Shown: positions 1 through 7,974, counted from the stretch's first letter. The stretch: DNA of 9,667 nucleotides from Nitrospiraceae bacterium (GCA_003523945.1 DOFS01000492.1:1-9667), one strand, 5' to 3'. Notes: generated from the letters alone by a model not told the origin. Translations and numbers: made by a program.

Positions 1-1566
1 ACCCTCTTTACCGACAAGGAGTTACTTCCCTTCTCCTTATCCGATCTGGCGGATCAGCTCGGTTCATCCATCCCAACGACCTTTAAGCGACAGTCTCCCT
101 TTCTCACCCATCCTGTTTTTCATGATTATCATTCCGAGCACGAATTGCTCAGATATATGTATCTACTACAATCCAAAGACCTCTCACTCGTCCATTCCAT
201 GATTCCATTGGGATCATGCACGATGAAACTCAATGCGACGGCGGAGATGGTTCCTGTGACATGGCCGGAATTCAGTCGGCTACACCCTTTTGCCCCCAGC
301 AACCAGGCGCAAGGGTATCAGTCGCTGTTTCAGCAATTGGAAGCATGGCTCGCCGAGATCACCGGGTTTGAGGCTGTTTCACTTCAACCCAACGCCGGTT
401 CTCAAGGGGAATATGCCGGATTGATGGTCATTCGGGCCTATCAAGAGGAGCGGGGGCAAGAACAACGGAATATTTGTCTCATTCCGGTATCGGCTCACGG
501 GACCAACCCTGCGAGTGCCGTTATCGCCGGATTGAAGGTCGTTCCTGTCGCCTGTGATAACCATGGAAACATCGACCTTCATGATTTGGAAGCAAAGTCT
601 GCCCAATACCATGACACCTTGGCCTGTTTAATGGTGACATACCCATCGACCCATGGCGTGTTTGAAGAAAGCATTCGCAAGGTCTGTGAAATTGTCCATG
701 CTCATGAAGGTCAGGTGTATTTGGATGGCGCTAATATGAACGCCATGGTCGGCCTGGTCCGCCCGGGGGCGATTGGCGCCGATGTGTGCCATCTCAATCT
801 GCATAAAACTTTTTGCATCCCACACGGTGGAGGAGGTCCAGGGATGGGCCCCATTGCCGTCGCACCTCACTTGGCCCCCTTTCTACCAGGTCATCCCTTG
901 GGGCAAGTGGGAGGATCAAAAGGCATCGGGCCCATCGCCGCTGCTCCATATGGCAGCCCAAATATTCTTCCTATCTCGTGGGTCTTCATCAAACTCATGG
1001 GCAGTGAGGGACTGACAAAAGCCACGCAAGTGGCCATCTTAAATGCCAACTATATGGCCAGCCGATTGATTAAATATTATCCTGTGCTTTTTACCGGGAA
1101 AAACGGCATGGCGGCTCACGAATTTATCTTAGACCTGCGACCTTTCAAAAAATCCGCAGAGGTAGAAGTCGAAGATGTGGCCAAACGGCTCATGGACTTT
1201 GGATTCCATGCTCCCACGATTTCGTGGCCGGTCCCCGGAACCCTGATGATCGAGCCGACCGAAAGTGAATCCAAGGTGGAATTAGACCGGTATTGCGACG
1301 CACTCATCCTGATCCGCCAGGAAATTGCCGAGATTGAGGAGGGACACCTCCCTCGCGACAATAATCCCTTAAAACATGCGCCTCATACTATTGAGGTCAT
1401 CGCCCAATCCGAATGGCCACACCCCTATACCCGCGAAACCGCTGCATTTCCAGCTCCCTGGTTACGGCAGCATAAATTTTGGCCATCCGTATCCAGAATC
1501 GATAACGTTTATGGAGATAGAAATTTGGTCTGTACCTGTCCACCCATGGAATCCTATCCTTCCTAA
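1..1566 (+). CDS. gcvP: Glycine dehydrogenase (aminomethyl-transferring), P protein of the glycine cleavage system, C-terminal part
   Basis: The frame is open from base 1, so the N-terminal half lies outside the window and 521 residues are visible. The P protein is the PLP-dependent decarboxylase of the glycine cleavage complex: it releases CO2 from glycine and passes the aminomethyl group to lipoyl-GcvH in the cytoplasm. Hallmarks seen here are the segment [12 protein letters not shown] near the start, [28 protein letters not shown], and [20 protein letters not shown], which holds the PLP-binding lysine (codon 805-807) and the glycine-rich loop. The C-terminal YGDRNL segment is also present. 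The linker before the conserved FLTHPVF and YHSE stretch resembles full-length (~950 aa) enzymes rather than the split GcvPB subunit; this is an inference, since the N-terminus is not visible. The transporter gene follows after 66 bp. No intrinsic terminator is evident between them. Confidence 0.97.
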   Translation, partial: TLFTDKELLPFSLSDLADQLGSSIPTTFKRQSPFLTHPVFHDYHSEHELLRYMYLLQSKDLSLVHSMIPLGSCTMKLNATAEMVPVTWPEFSRLHPFAPSNQAQGYQSLFQQLEAWLAEITGFEAVSLQPNAGSQGEYAGLMVIRAYQEERGQEQRNICLIPVSAHGTNPASAVIAGLKVVPVACDNHGNIDLHDLEAKSAQYHDTLACLMVTYPSTHGVFEESIRKVCEIVHAHEGQVYLDGANMNAMVGLVRPGAIGADVCHLNLHKTFCIPHGGGGPGMGPIAVAPHLAPFLPGHPLGQVGGSKGIGPIAAAPYGSPNILPISWVFIKLMGSEGLTKATQVAILNANYMASRLIKYYPVLFTGKNGMAAHEFILDLRPFKKSAEVEVEDVAKRLMDFGFHAPTISWPVPGTLMIEPTESESKVELDRYCDALILIRQEIAEIEEGHLPRDNNPLKHAPHTIEVIAQSEWPHPYTRETAAFPAPWLRQHKFWPSVSRIDNVYGDRNLVCTCPPMESYPS

Positions 1567-1632
1567 ATCACTGGCTTGCCATACGAGAACTCCATCTAGT
1601 CTCTCTCCCTATAACTAACCAGGCCTAGTCAT

Positions 1633-2892
1633 TTGAAGACCTCCGGCCCCCACAACCTGTTGATCGGCATGCTGCTTGGGATTTCCACAGGTGTCCTGCT
1701 GGGAGGTCTTTTCCCGTCCTTTGGATTGGGCATCCAATTCCTGGGTGATCTATTTCTTCAGGCGTTATTTGCTCTTGTCGTGCCATTGGTAGTGAGTTCC
1801 ATGATTGTGGGAATCGCCAGTTTGGGTGATGTTCGACAATTGGGACCTCTCGGGATTCGAACCGTGCTGTTCTTCATGACCACCACGGGCCTGGCCGTCT
1901 TGGTCGGATTGATCCTGGTGATTGTTCTTCATCCCGGGGTGCCACTAGAGCAACTACCCAACGGAACCGCCCCGGCTCCGCCATCGGAAGTTTCCTTACA
2001 GATGAAGGACCAACCAACCTCCCTCGTTGAGCTGTTCAAAACTATTCTGACCAGCTTAGTGCCAAAAAACCTGTTTGCCGCTATGGCGGAAACGCAAATC
2101 TTACCGTTGATTGTCTTCGCGCTAATTTTTGGTGGCGTCCTTACCACCATCGGAGAAAAGGGCATCCTGGTCATTCGCTTATTCGAAGGAATAAACGATG
2201 CCATGATGGCCATCGTCCATCTACTGATGTGGGTGGCACCGGTGGGAATCGGAGCCTTGATTGCAGGGCGATTGGGAGAGGCAGGTGGATTTTCAGGTTT
2301 TTGGCCCCAGCTCTCCAGCCTGGGCACCTATGTCGCTACGGTACTTATCGCCCTCGGCATTCATGGGTTCTTGATCCTTCCCTTGGCATTACGAATATTG
2401 GGAAAGCAATCGGTTCCTTCCTATGCGAAAGCGATGACCACGCCGCTCATGACCGCCTTCTCGACAAGTTCGAGTTCGGCCACCCTCCCTTTGACGATGG
2501 AAAGTCTGATCGAAGAAGCCGGGGTGTCCCGACGTGTGGTAAGTTTTGTGGTCCCACTGGGCGCCACGATCAACATGAATGGGACCGCCCTCTATGAAGC
2601 GGTCGCAGCCATGTTTATCGCACAGACCTATGGCATCGAGTTGGGATTGGGTGAAACGCTTATCGTCCTGATCACCGCGACACTCTCCGCCATTGGCGCA
2701 GCTGGAATCCCGGAAGCGGGTCTGGTCACCATGGTCATCGTCCTGAAAGCCGTGGATCTGCCCATTGAAGGGATTTCACTGATTTTGGTGGTGGACTGGT
2801 TTCTGGATCGCTGCCGAACCGCCGTGAATGTCTGGGGAGATGCCGTCGGGGCCGCAGTAGTTGATCGCTGGGAATCTGGTACTAAGACATAA
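1633..2892 (+). CDS. Dicarboxylate/acidic amino acid:cation symporter (DAACS/SLC1 family)
   Basis: Inner-membrane secondary transporter of 419 aa, the usual length for GltP/GltT/DctA relatives. Substrates of the family are glutamate, aspartate or C4-dicarboxylates, carried with Na+ or H+. Visible signatures are the serine-rich hairpin FSTSSSSAT (276-284), NMNGTALYE (314-322) in TM7, the second hairpin GAAGIPEAG (355-363), and TM8 with D388, D392, R395, T396, N399 and D403. These TM8 positions match the substrate and cation ligands of GltPh (D390, D394, R397, T398, N401, D405). The arginine argues for an acidic substrate rather than a neutral amino acid. The start is TTG at 1633: in-frame stops lie just upstream, and the next ATG (1669) would cut into TM1. 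The Shine-Dalgarno sequence is poor. The gene follows gcvP by 66 bp in the same direction, so co-transcription is possible. The exact substrate cannot be read from sequence; aspartate, glutamate or a dicarboxylate all fit. Confidence 0.93.
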   Translation: MKTSGPHNLLIGMLLGISTGVLLGGLFPSFGLGIQFLGDLFLQALFALVVPLVVSSMIVGIASLGDVRQLGPLGIRTVLFFMTTTGLAVLVGLILVIVLHPGVPLEQLPNGTAPAPPSEVSLQMKDQPTSLVELFKTILTSLVPKNLFAAMAETQILPLIVFALIFGGVLTTIGEKGILVIRLFEGINDAMMAIVHLLMWVAPVGIGALIAGRLGEAGGFSGFWPQLSSLGTYVATVLIALGIHGFLILPLALRILGKQSVPSYAKAMTTPLMTAFSTSSSSATLPLTMESLIEEAGVSRRVVSFVVPLGATINMNGTALYEAVAAMFIAQTYGIELGLGETLIVLITATLSAIGAAGIPEAGLVTMVIVLKAVDLPIEGISLILVVDWFLDRCRTAVNVWGDAVGAAVVDRWESGTKT

Positions 2893-2968
2893 TTTTTTCT
2901 CCTTGCCCGTCTAAACTTCGCCTTTGAACCTTCCACAAATAAATGCAGAGCCCCATCCCCTTTGAGCA

Positions 2969-3157
2969 ATGCCGGGTTTCGGCCCGGCAGCCGATCTACT
3001 TTTCTTTCGGGAAAAGTAGACAAAACCATTGACGTCCAGTCAGGCCAAATCAGATGGGACGGACGCCAGAGGGAGAGCGGACCAACTCGCTACGCTCAAA
3101 CAAGGCCCGCAAGATGAGCAAGAGCGTCCGCCCCTAAGGCCTGACTGAAGGCGTCAA
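2969..3157 (+). repeat. Structured dispersed repeat, copy 1 (inverted relative to copy 2)
   Basis: This stretch aligns base for base, in inverted orientation, with 4830-5017. It can fold into a string of stems: GCCGGG/CCCGGC (2971-2976/2983-2988), CTACTTTT/AAAAGTAG (2996-3003/3012-3019), GACGTC/GGCGTC (3031-3036/3150-3155, one T-G wobble), CAGTCAGGCC/GGCCTGACTG (3037-3046/3138-3147), CGGACGC/GCGTCCG (3060-3066/3124-3130) and GCGGACC/GGCCCGC (3077-3083/3104-3110, one mismatch on this strand and a G-U pair on the other). The minus-strand reading frames through it give the same run (VDRLPGRNPA versus VGRLPGRNPA) as copy 2. I take these as translations of the repeat and not as genes. The rest of the gap up to 3381 shows no supported gene. 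Confidence 0.85.
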
Positions 3158-3222
3158 ACTTTTGGAAGAGGGAGTAAACTAAGGATGTATGACTCGGATG
3201 CGTCGGCCTGATGAGCAAGAGC
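3113..3222 (+). repeat. Short direct repeat, 13 bp, two copies 97 bp apart
   Basis: GATGAGCAAGAGC occurs at 3113-3125, inside the structured repeat, and again exactly at 3210-3222 in the downstream spacer. The second copy may be a fragment of a further, decayed repeat unit. No function is implied, and a 13-mer match is only modest evidence. Confidence 0.4.
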
Positions 3223-3381
3223 AAAGAAAGGGCTTCGCTTGAAGAGCACGTGAGAACTAAAACCGCAGTAAACGGCCTATCGGGACTCAAGGCATAAGTT
3301 ATGATATACCCTCATTATTTTACCTCCAATTCAACCATAGAGAATGCTATCTGCGATTTGACATAGAGGAATCTAAAGAAA

Positions 3382-4491
3382 ATGGACAATGCTCCCTGCT
3401 GGTGTGGTTCAGGAAAAACTTTCCAGGAATGCCACATCGATAGAATTCAAGATTTCCCCCTTCCGCCTGGGAAAATCAATGACGTCCTGAGGAAAATTTA
3501 TACCAAAAAAGTTTGCCTCCACCCGGAAGCATCAAAAGAACAATGTACTAAGATTATTCAAGCTCATACTATTCAAAGACGTGGAGCAATAGAGAGGATT
3601 ACCTCATCCGATAATCACGTTCTCAGTTTTTATCCGCCAGAGAAAGATCAACACAATAAATTAAAATTACATCGTGTTGGTTGGAAAAAAGCCTCAACCT
3701 TTCGAGGTTTTTGTAGCCATCACGACAACTCCCTTTTCTCAAATCTTGAAGATGAGGGATTTATTGGTACAGATAAGCAGTGCTTTCTTGTCGGGTATAG
3801 AGCTCTTTGCCATGCACTCTACCAAAAAATCACAGTAAAGGATTCAGTGCCCTTTCTGAAAAGTTCTTTGGATAAGGGAAGAATTCTTTATGAGCAATTC
3901 TTTATACAGGATCTTATAGCAACAAGTAATGAAGGCTTAAGTAAAGGCCTTGAAGACTTGACGCCAATCAAGCAGGAATATGACAAGGCCATTATGGAAA
4001 ACTCTTACAATTCGATCCATCAGGTTGTCATTGACTTTAAGGGAACCATGGCATTCACAAGCACAGGAGTGATCCATGTGGAATTTGATGTTAATGGCAA
4101 ATTATTACAGGACCTTTTGTCGGCCCCTGTTCCAGCCCAAACATTTTCAATTAGTATTGTATCTACGGAACAAGGAGGAGTATTTATTGCAACCTGGCCA
4201 AGGCGCTTTTCCAAATGTAAGGATTTCTTTAGAGCACTTTTCGCTATCGACAAACAGAACATTCCAAGTATTCTTCTTGAATTTATTTTTGCCTATGTTG
4301 AAAATACTTTTTTTTCAGAAACTTGGTGGAATTCCCTAACGCATTTTCAGAGGGATCACTTGAACGAACTGGCTGGGCTATTGGTTCCATATGGCAAACT
4401 ACAAGCATGGACAGGGAATAGGTACCTGGATTGGGAAATCACGGAAATAAATTCAACTTTTTCTTCCAACTCTGAAAATCAATCAACCTGA
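3382..4491 (+). CDS. SEC-C motif protein with a second Cys/His cluster, function unknown
   Basis: A 369-aa protein that I cannot assign to a named function. Its N-terminus is a SEC-C zinc motif, C6-W-C8-G-S-G with C17-H18, as found at the end of SecA and in many small adaptor-like proteins. A second possible zinc site follows: C45, H47, C55, then AHT (61-63), and C111-S-H-H-D (111-115). This cluster is reminiscent of treble-clef or HNH-type folds, but no nuclease motif is clear enough to claim. The remaining ~250 residues are mixed helix and strand without a recognisable domain, and there is no signal peptide or membrane segment. The ATG has GAGGA 11 nt upstream. The gene is visibly richer in A+T than its neighbours and lies alone between inverted repeat copies, which suggests horizontal acquisition. 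Relatives with this N-terminus may be accessory or defence-associated; that is inference only. Confidence 0.82.
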   Translation: MDNAPCWCGSGKTFQECHIDRIQDFPLPPGKINDVLRKIYTKKVCLHPEASKEQCTKIIQAHTIQRRGAIERITSSDNHVLSFYPPEKDQHNKLKLHRVGWKKASTFRGFCSHHDNSLFSNLEDEGFIGTDKQCFLVGYRALCHALYQKITVKDSVPFLKSSLDKGRILYEQFFIQDLIATSNEGLSKGLEDLTPIKQEYDKAIMENSYNSIHQVVIDFKGTMAFTSTGVIHVEFDVNGKLLQDLLSAPVPAQTFSISIVSTEQGGVFIATWPRRFSKCKDFFRALFAIDKQNIPSILLEFIFAYVENTFFSETWWNSLTHFQRDHLNELAGLLVPYGKLQAWTGNRYLDWEITEINSTFSSNSENQST

Positions 4492-4566
4492 CCTAATCCC
4501 TTCCCAATATACCAAGAGCTAAACTATCCAAAATTTGTATATAGAAATAGCCTAATTCCTGACAGA

Positions 4567-4586
4567 AACACTTGGAGACAAGTGTT
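4567..4586 (+). terminator. Hairpin downstream of the SEC-C gene, possible terminator
   Basis: AACACTTG-GAGA-CAAGTGTT is a perfect 8-bp stem closed by a GNRA-type tetraloop, 75 bp after the SEC-C stop codon. A T-rich stretch (ATTTTTTATTT) follows only about 15 nt later, not directly after the stem, so it is a weak intrinsic terminator. It could equally be an RNA stability hairpin. Confidence 0.35.
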
Positions 4587-4671
4587 GGATTGATCTATTA
4601 ACATTTTTTATTTCGGTCAGCCGTTGAGAGGAATCACTTACGGCTCCCCGCCACGCCCATTCAACATTGTC

Positions 4672-4716
4672 CGTCTCCCCCCTCACCCTTCCCTCTCCCC
4701 CAAATGGGCGAGGGGC
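4672..4716. repeat. Pyrimidine-rich dispersed repeat with imperfect hairpin
   Basis: The C/T-rich run includes CCCTCTCCC (4691-4699), which pairs with GGGCGAGGG (4706-4714) with one mismatch. It has the look of the CCCTCACCC...CCCTCTCCC...GAGGG intergenic repeats common in many bacterial genomes. It sits between the SEC-C gene and copy 2 of the structured repeat. Only one copy lies in this window, so the repeat status comes from general resemblance. Confidence 0.45.
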
Positions 4717-4829
4717 AAAAGAAAGTTGGTCTGTGGCAAGACCAAGTCGTACAGCTGACATTGGAGTCAAGACGCGCGTAGCTTAAATGTTCCGAACCCC
4801 TTCAACTGCATCCATTCTCCCCCATATCC

Positions 4830-5017
4830 GACGCCTGCCGTTCCGGCCCTCGGGCCGGACGCTCTAATCAACTGGCGGGCCTTGTTTGAGCGCAGCGAGT
4901 TGGTCCGCTCTTCAATCCTGCGTCCGACCCCTCCAATGTGGCCGGACGGGGCGTCAATGGTTTTGCCTACTTTTGCCAAAACAAAAGTAGGTCGCCTGCC
5001 GGGGCGAAACCCGGCAT
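4830..5017 (-). repeat. Structured dispersed repeat, copy 2 (inverted relative to copy 1)
   Basis: Inverted partner of 2969-3157. Equivalent stems are GACGCC/GGCGTC (4830-4835/4950-4955), CCG-T-TCCGGCC/GGCCGGACGG (4838-4848/4940-4949, one bulged T), CGGACGC/GCGTCCG (4856-4862/4920-4926), GCGGGCC/GGTCCGC (4875-4881/4902-4908, one G-T pair), CTACTTTT/AAAAGTAG (4967-4974/4983-4990) and GCCGGG/CCCGGC (4998-5003/5010-5015). The span inside the long stem is 91 nt in both copies, although short indels have moved within it. A local extra hairpin CCGGCCC-TC-GGGCCGG (4843-4858) is unique to this copy. A small CCAAT/ATTGG hairpin (5020-5034) adjoins the outer edge. The gap 4492-5106 otherwise holds no supported gene. 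Confidence 0.85.
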
Positions 5018-5106
5018 CACCAATTATTGATTGGACATTATGGTTTTCAATACACAAGATGGATTCCCGATACAAACTGTGAATGACAGCGGAGGAAAGA
5101 TAATGT

Positions 5107-6033
5107 TTAGAGCCCCTTGCGATCTTCTCGCGGAATAGCCAGCTTGGCATCAAGAAAGTCCTGGTGACTGAGGTCCATGCCCTTGGCAATAATTCGAATT
5201 TCCTCAATTTCCTCAAACGAGGTCTGTTCGGCCGCATTGGCCACTTCAAATAAACAATGGAGAAACTCTTTCCGTTCAATTCTCGTCGTTAACTCCTTAA
5301 AACGTTTCACCAATCGGACACTATCCAGCCCTCGGAATATCCGGTGATGACTGATTTCCGCCACCAGTTGGGCCTGTTCGTCTGTTAATGCCCAGTGACG
5401 TTTGAGTACGGCACCCATGACAGTGGTTTCTACTGAATCCACCACATGATCAACGCCGGCCACTCGTGCCATCAATCCCGCCGCAAGACACAGCTTGCGA
5501 ATCTCGCCATCAGGGAGATCAAAGGTAATACCCCGGTCTCGTAATTCCATCGTGACCTGGAAATATATGGTGTTCTTAATGAAATCTTCCAATCGACTTT
5601 CACGATCATGCTCTTCGGTATAGTGCTGCCCCCGTAGATTCAGCATTTGACGAAATGGTCGTCGAAGATGTTCTAAAAACCCGCTACTGCCCTTCTCAAG
5701 ATCAGCCCTAAGCTGTTGGACCACTTCTGTTTGTTGATCCCCTCCTGATGGATCAGAGGACACGAGCTTCCCAAGTGTCGCCAAAGCCAGAGCTTTATCC
5801 TCTGCCGAACCCATACGTCCTAGCACACGATTCAGGAGACGTTGCCGTTCTTCCTCGCTCACTGGAGAAACCATATACAGTTCCAATTCCATCCATTCCT
5901 CTCCGGAAATATCCGGCAATTGAAACAACAGTTCTTTTAACCCGTTCACTTCGGTGGGTGACAGTGTCCCGTCAGCCCATGCGGCACCGATCAACAGTTT
6001 GCCAAGTTCAAGAATAAAGCTTTTATCGACCAT
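5107..6033 (-). CDS. TerB-like (tellurite-resistance TerB fold) protein, probably two domains
   Basis: Cytoplasmic, helix-rich protein of 308 aa. The N-terminal segment has the TerB-type pattern GAAWADGTLSPTEVNGLKELL (about residues 17-37), with the acidic ADG loop followed by S-x-x-E. The C-terminal third contains a second TerB-like region (around ARVAGVDHVVDSVE and, later, NAAEQTSFEEIEEIRIIAKGM), which suggests an internal duplication. TerB-like domains are thought to act as metal-linked or membrane-associated signalling modules. Tellurite resistance itself should not be inferred. The start is the ATG at 6033: GGGAGG lies 6 nt upstream. An in-frame ATG at 6054 would add seven residues but has no good ribosome-binding site. 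It is the last gene of the minus-strand group, 186 bp after the CBS gene. Confidence 0.8.
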   Translation of the reverse strand: MVDKSFILELGKLLIGAAWADGTLSPTEVNGLKELLFQLPDISGEEWMELELYMVSPVSEEERQRLLNRVLGRMGSAEDKALALATLGKLVSSDPSGGDQQTEVVQQLRADLEKGSSGFLEHLRRPFRQMLNLRGQHYTEEHDRESRLEDFIKNTIYFQVTMELRDRGITFDLPDGEIRKLCLAAGLMARVAGVDHVVDSVETTVMGAVLKRHWALTDEQAQLVAEISHHRIFRGLDSVRLVKRFKELTTRIERKEFLHCLFEVANAAEQTSFEEIEEIRIIAKGMDLSHQDFLDAKLAIPREDRKGL

Positions 6034-6219
6034 TCCTATCCTCCCTTTCAGCATGACGTGGCATACCTGTAATTCCCAGGCTTGCCTGCCTTGTCAACAA
6101 CATTCACAATGATGTGGGAAATTCTAGGGGCAGTATACCGAAGGTGGAAAGTCTAAAAAACCCGGCAAGGCAAAAACAAGCGGCATCATGCCCCGAAACC
6201 GTAACCGGCATGAAAATAC

Positions 6220-6666
6220 TTATGAAACATCGGTGAATCCATCGAAATCCAGAACGGCTCTCAACACATCCTTCCAAGTCACTATTCCCAGAACCTCTCC
6301 ATTCTTGGTGGTGACGGGGAGGCAAGAGACCCCTCGAGCTAACATCAGTTGAGCCGCTTCCTGCAAAGAACAGGATGAACAAACCGTCACCGGATGATGC
6401 GACATAATTTGATGAGCACGTTTATTGAGAGTCGCTCGATCCCGAGTGGTTTCCGACATCGTGCCGACAAACGTGCTGACAGCTTTCAACATATCCCGGT
6501 CGGAAATGATTCCCACTAGCTTTTGATTATCAACGACGAGTAGGTGATGAAATCGGACTTTCTTGAAAATATCTCGAACCACCTCAAGTGAATCATCCAT
6601 CTCAATAGTGACGACTCTGGTCGCCATAATTCTACCGATCACCTGGGTTCTCGTCTCTGACTCCAC
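6220..6666 (-). CDS. Two-CBS-domain protein, likely adenine-nucleotide sensor
   Basis: A 148-aa stand-alone pair of CBS domains (about 9-62 and 84-138), which normally fold together as a Bateman module that binds AMP, ATP or a related adenosyl ligand. Both halves keep the typical end motif: GIISDRD (52-58) and GIVTWKD (127-133), where S/T-x-x-D commonly contacts ribose. No output domain is attached, so it probably acts in trans on a partner. The start is GTG at 6666, with GAGG 10 nt upstream. A later ATG (residue 14) would cut off the first CBS strand. The 160 bp downstream, before the TerB-like start, shows no clear terminator. The 186 bp immediately upstream (6667-6852) should hold its promoter, but I cannot pick a convincing one. 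Confidence 0.9.
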   Translation of the reverse strand: MESETRTQVIGRIMATRVVTIEMDDSLEVVRDIFKKVRFHHLLVVDNQKLVGIISDRDMLKAVSTFVGTMSETTRDRATLNKRAHQIMSHHPVTVCSSCSLQEAAQLMLARGVSCLPVTTKNGEVLGIVTWKDVLRAVLDFDGFTDVS

Positions 6667-6852
6667 CTTAGGAGGTCCTCATGTTATATGATGACTGAAG
6701 TCATTCCTTTCCACATACCTTTCCCGTCATCTGCTGTGATCTCGTTAACCCTCCTATTCGGCATCCTGGAATTAAAAGTTTACAGGGGTTTTGTCATACT
6801 CATTCTATCAACATTCCCAAGGGAAGGGCCGGCCGTTATACGGAAAGTCCTT

Positions 6853-7081
6853 TTATTTGCAGGATTCCACAGAGCAGTCACGGTAAAAATCACGGTCCAG
6901 GACTGTTAACTTGTCACCCACATTTCGGCAATCCAACCACACACTCATCCCCCTACTCACATCAGGTAGAGGAACATTCGTCGTTCGGATTTTCCCCACC
7001 GCACTGTACGTGAGGGTACCATGCTTCAGATTCTTTGGATCTTTGGAAACATCGCCAATCGGAGTTGAACAAAAAATTCAT
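6853..7081 (-). pseudogene. Coding-like frame without a proper start after the receiver gene (possible frameshifted small gene)
   Basis: The receiver stop TGA (7080-7078) is followed in the same frame by 74 codons without a stop, ending at TAA (6855-6853). The translation looks globular and coding-like, with stretches such as GTLTYSAVGKIRTTNVP and GMSVWLDCRNVGDKLTVLDR. No in-frame ATG, GTG or TTG precedes this core. An ATG at 7081-7079 overlaps the receiver stop as ATGA but is in another frame. A run of six T residues (7076-7071) follows it, and loss of one T would join that ATG to the coding-like frame. It may therefore be a sequencing error, a true frameshift, a decayed gene, or chance. I do not recognise the family. 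Confidence 0.3.
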
Positions 7082-7464
7082 GCCGATGAATGGGGCAAGG
7101 TAATCAGCAGTTCTTTCACAAGGCTCACCAGATCTTCCAGGAGAAAGGGTTTGGGGAGTGTACGGGTGGCACCAAACTCAGCCGCCTCTACCAAAAATCC
7201 CAAATCACGGTCCCCACCTCCCGACATGGCAATAATTAAGGGAGGAGATGGTGTTCCAGCAAGTACGCGTATCACTTCTAGGCCATCCATTTCAGGCATG
7301 AGTACATCCGTAATAACCAGGTCAGCGGGACTCTCATGATAGAGCTTCAATCCCAATCGGCCATCGGAGGCGGTCCGAACATCATAGCCTTCCATCACCA
7401 ACCGAACTCGCAGGGTTGAACATAATTCGGGGTCATCATCCAAGAGTAAAATTCTTCCTTTCAA
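7078..7464 (-). CDS. Single-domain response regulator (CheY-like receiver)
   Basis: A 128-aa receiver domain with no output domain. The acidic pocket D9-D10-D11, the phospho-acceptor D53 (in VITDVLMPEMDG), S81 and the invariant K105-P106 are all present, so it should be phosphorylated by a histidine kinase and act through protein contact. No kinase is encoded in the window, so the partner is unknown. The start is TTG at 7464, supported by a strong GGAGG 7 nt upstream. A second receiver gene lies 135 bp upstream on the same strand. The stop overlaps an out-of-frame ATG of the coding-like remnant that follows. Confidence 0.94.
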   Translation of the reverse strand: MKGRILLLDDDPELCSTLRVRLVMEGYDVRTASDGRLGLKLYHESPADLVITDVLMPEMDGLEVIRVLAGTPSPPLIIAMSGGGDRDLGFLVEAAEFGATRTLPKPFLLEDLVSLVKELLITLPHSSA

Positions 7465-7599
7465 GTATCCACCTCCCTATCGTCTAGGTACCGATTCCTT
7501 CCAACCCACAACATTGCTAATTTTCTTTTGAGGGTTTTGTCCAATTGCAGGGACAAAAAAATTTTATGCCCCCGTTTTACAGAGGACGCCTATGAGGAC

Positions 7600-7974
7600 C
7601 TATGTTTTGTCGGCTCGGGACACCACCAACCCCAGAAGCTCCTGGAAATCGTACGGTTTCGCCAGAAGCGCAAAAGCCCCTGCTTCCTTGGCTTCCTTTT
7701 CTATTTCCTTTGTCATATTACCACTCACAAGTATGACTCGAACATCCTTCCCCTTCGCACGGTAGGTCAGGGCTTTGAGAAAATCGAGCCCATTGATAAC
7801 GGGCATATGATAATCTGATAGGACGAGGTCCACATCGAGTCCTCCATCCAACAGAACCAGGGCCTCCCGGCCATTCTCAGCTTCCTTACAGGTAAACCCG
7901 TGATACTCCAAATATAAGCGCAAGGCCTGCCTGTAAGGTCGGTCGTCATCGATTAACAAAATTGGTTTATTCAT
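7600..7974 (-). CDS. Single-domain response regulator (CheY-like receiver)
   Basis: A 124-aa receiver with D9-D10-D11, phospho-acceptor D54 (LVLSDYHMP), S84 and K106-P107; no output domain. N61 replaces the aspartate often seen before the conserved glycine (MPVINGL instead of MPxMDG). I chose the ATG at 7974 because the receiver fold begins directly there (MNKPILLIDDD) and GGGTG lies 6 nt upstream. An in-frame ATG at 8055 would add 27 residues not typical of the family, with only a weak AGGT site, but cannot be excluded. The two receivers are clearly different in sequence, so this is not a recent duplication. The upstream gap contains the palindromes described separately. Confidence 0.92.
   Translation of the reverse strand: MNKPILLIDDDRPYRQALRLYLEYHGFTCKEAENGREALVLLDGGLDVDLVLSDYHMPVINGLDFLKALTYRAKGKDVRVILVSGNMTKEIEKEAKEAGAFALLAKPYDFQELLGLVVSRADKT

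Noticed and set aside
2628..3029. 133-codon minus-strand open frame over the transporter end and repeat copy 1
   Set aside because: It lies opposite the well-supported symporter gene, and its first part is repeat sequence.
3358..3363. TTGACA resembling a -35 box before the SEC-C gene
   Set aside because: A -10 box at normal spacing would fall inside the coding region, so it cannot drive the gene from its start.
4767..5279. 170-codon minus-strand open frame across repeat copy 2
   Set aside because: It reads through the structured repeat and overlaps the 3' end of the TerB-like gene in another frame. Its repeat part gives the same peptide run as the frame through copy 1, so it is a translation of repeat DNA.
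6688..6909. 73-codon plus-strand open frame upstream of the CBS gene
   Set aside because: No ribosome-binding site and no recognisable family; it overlaps the minus-strand coding-like frame and the likely CBS promoter region.
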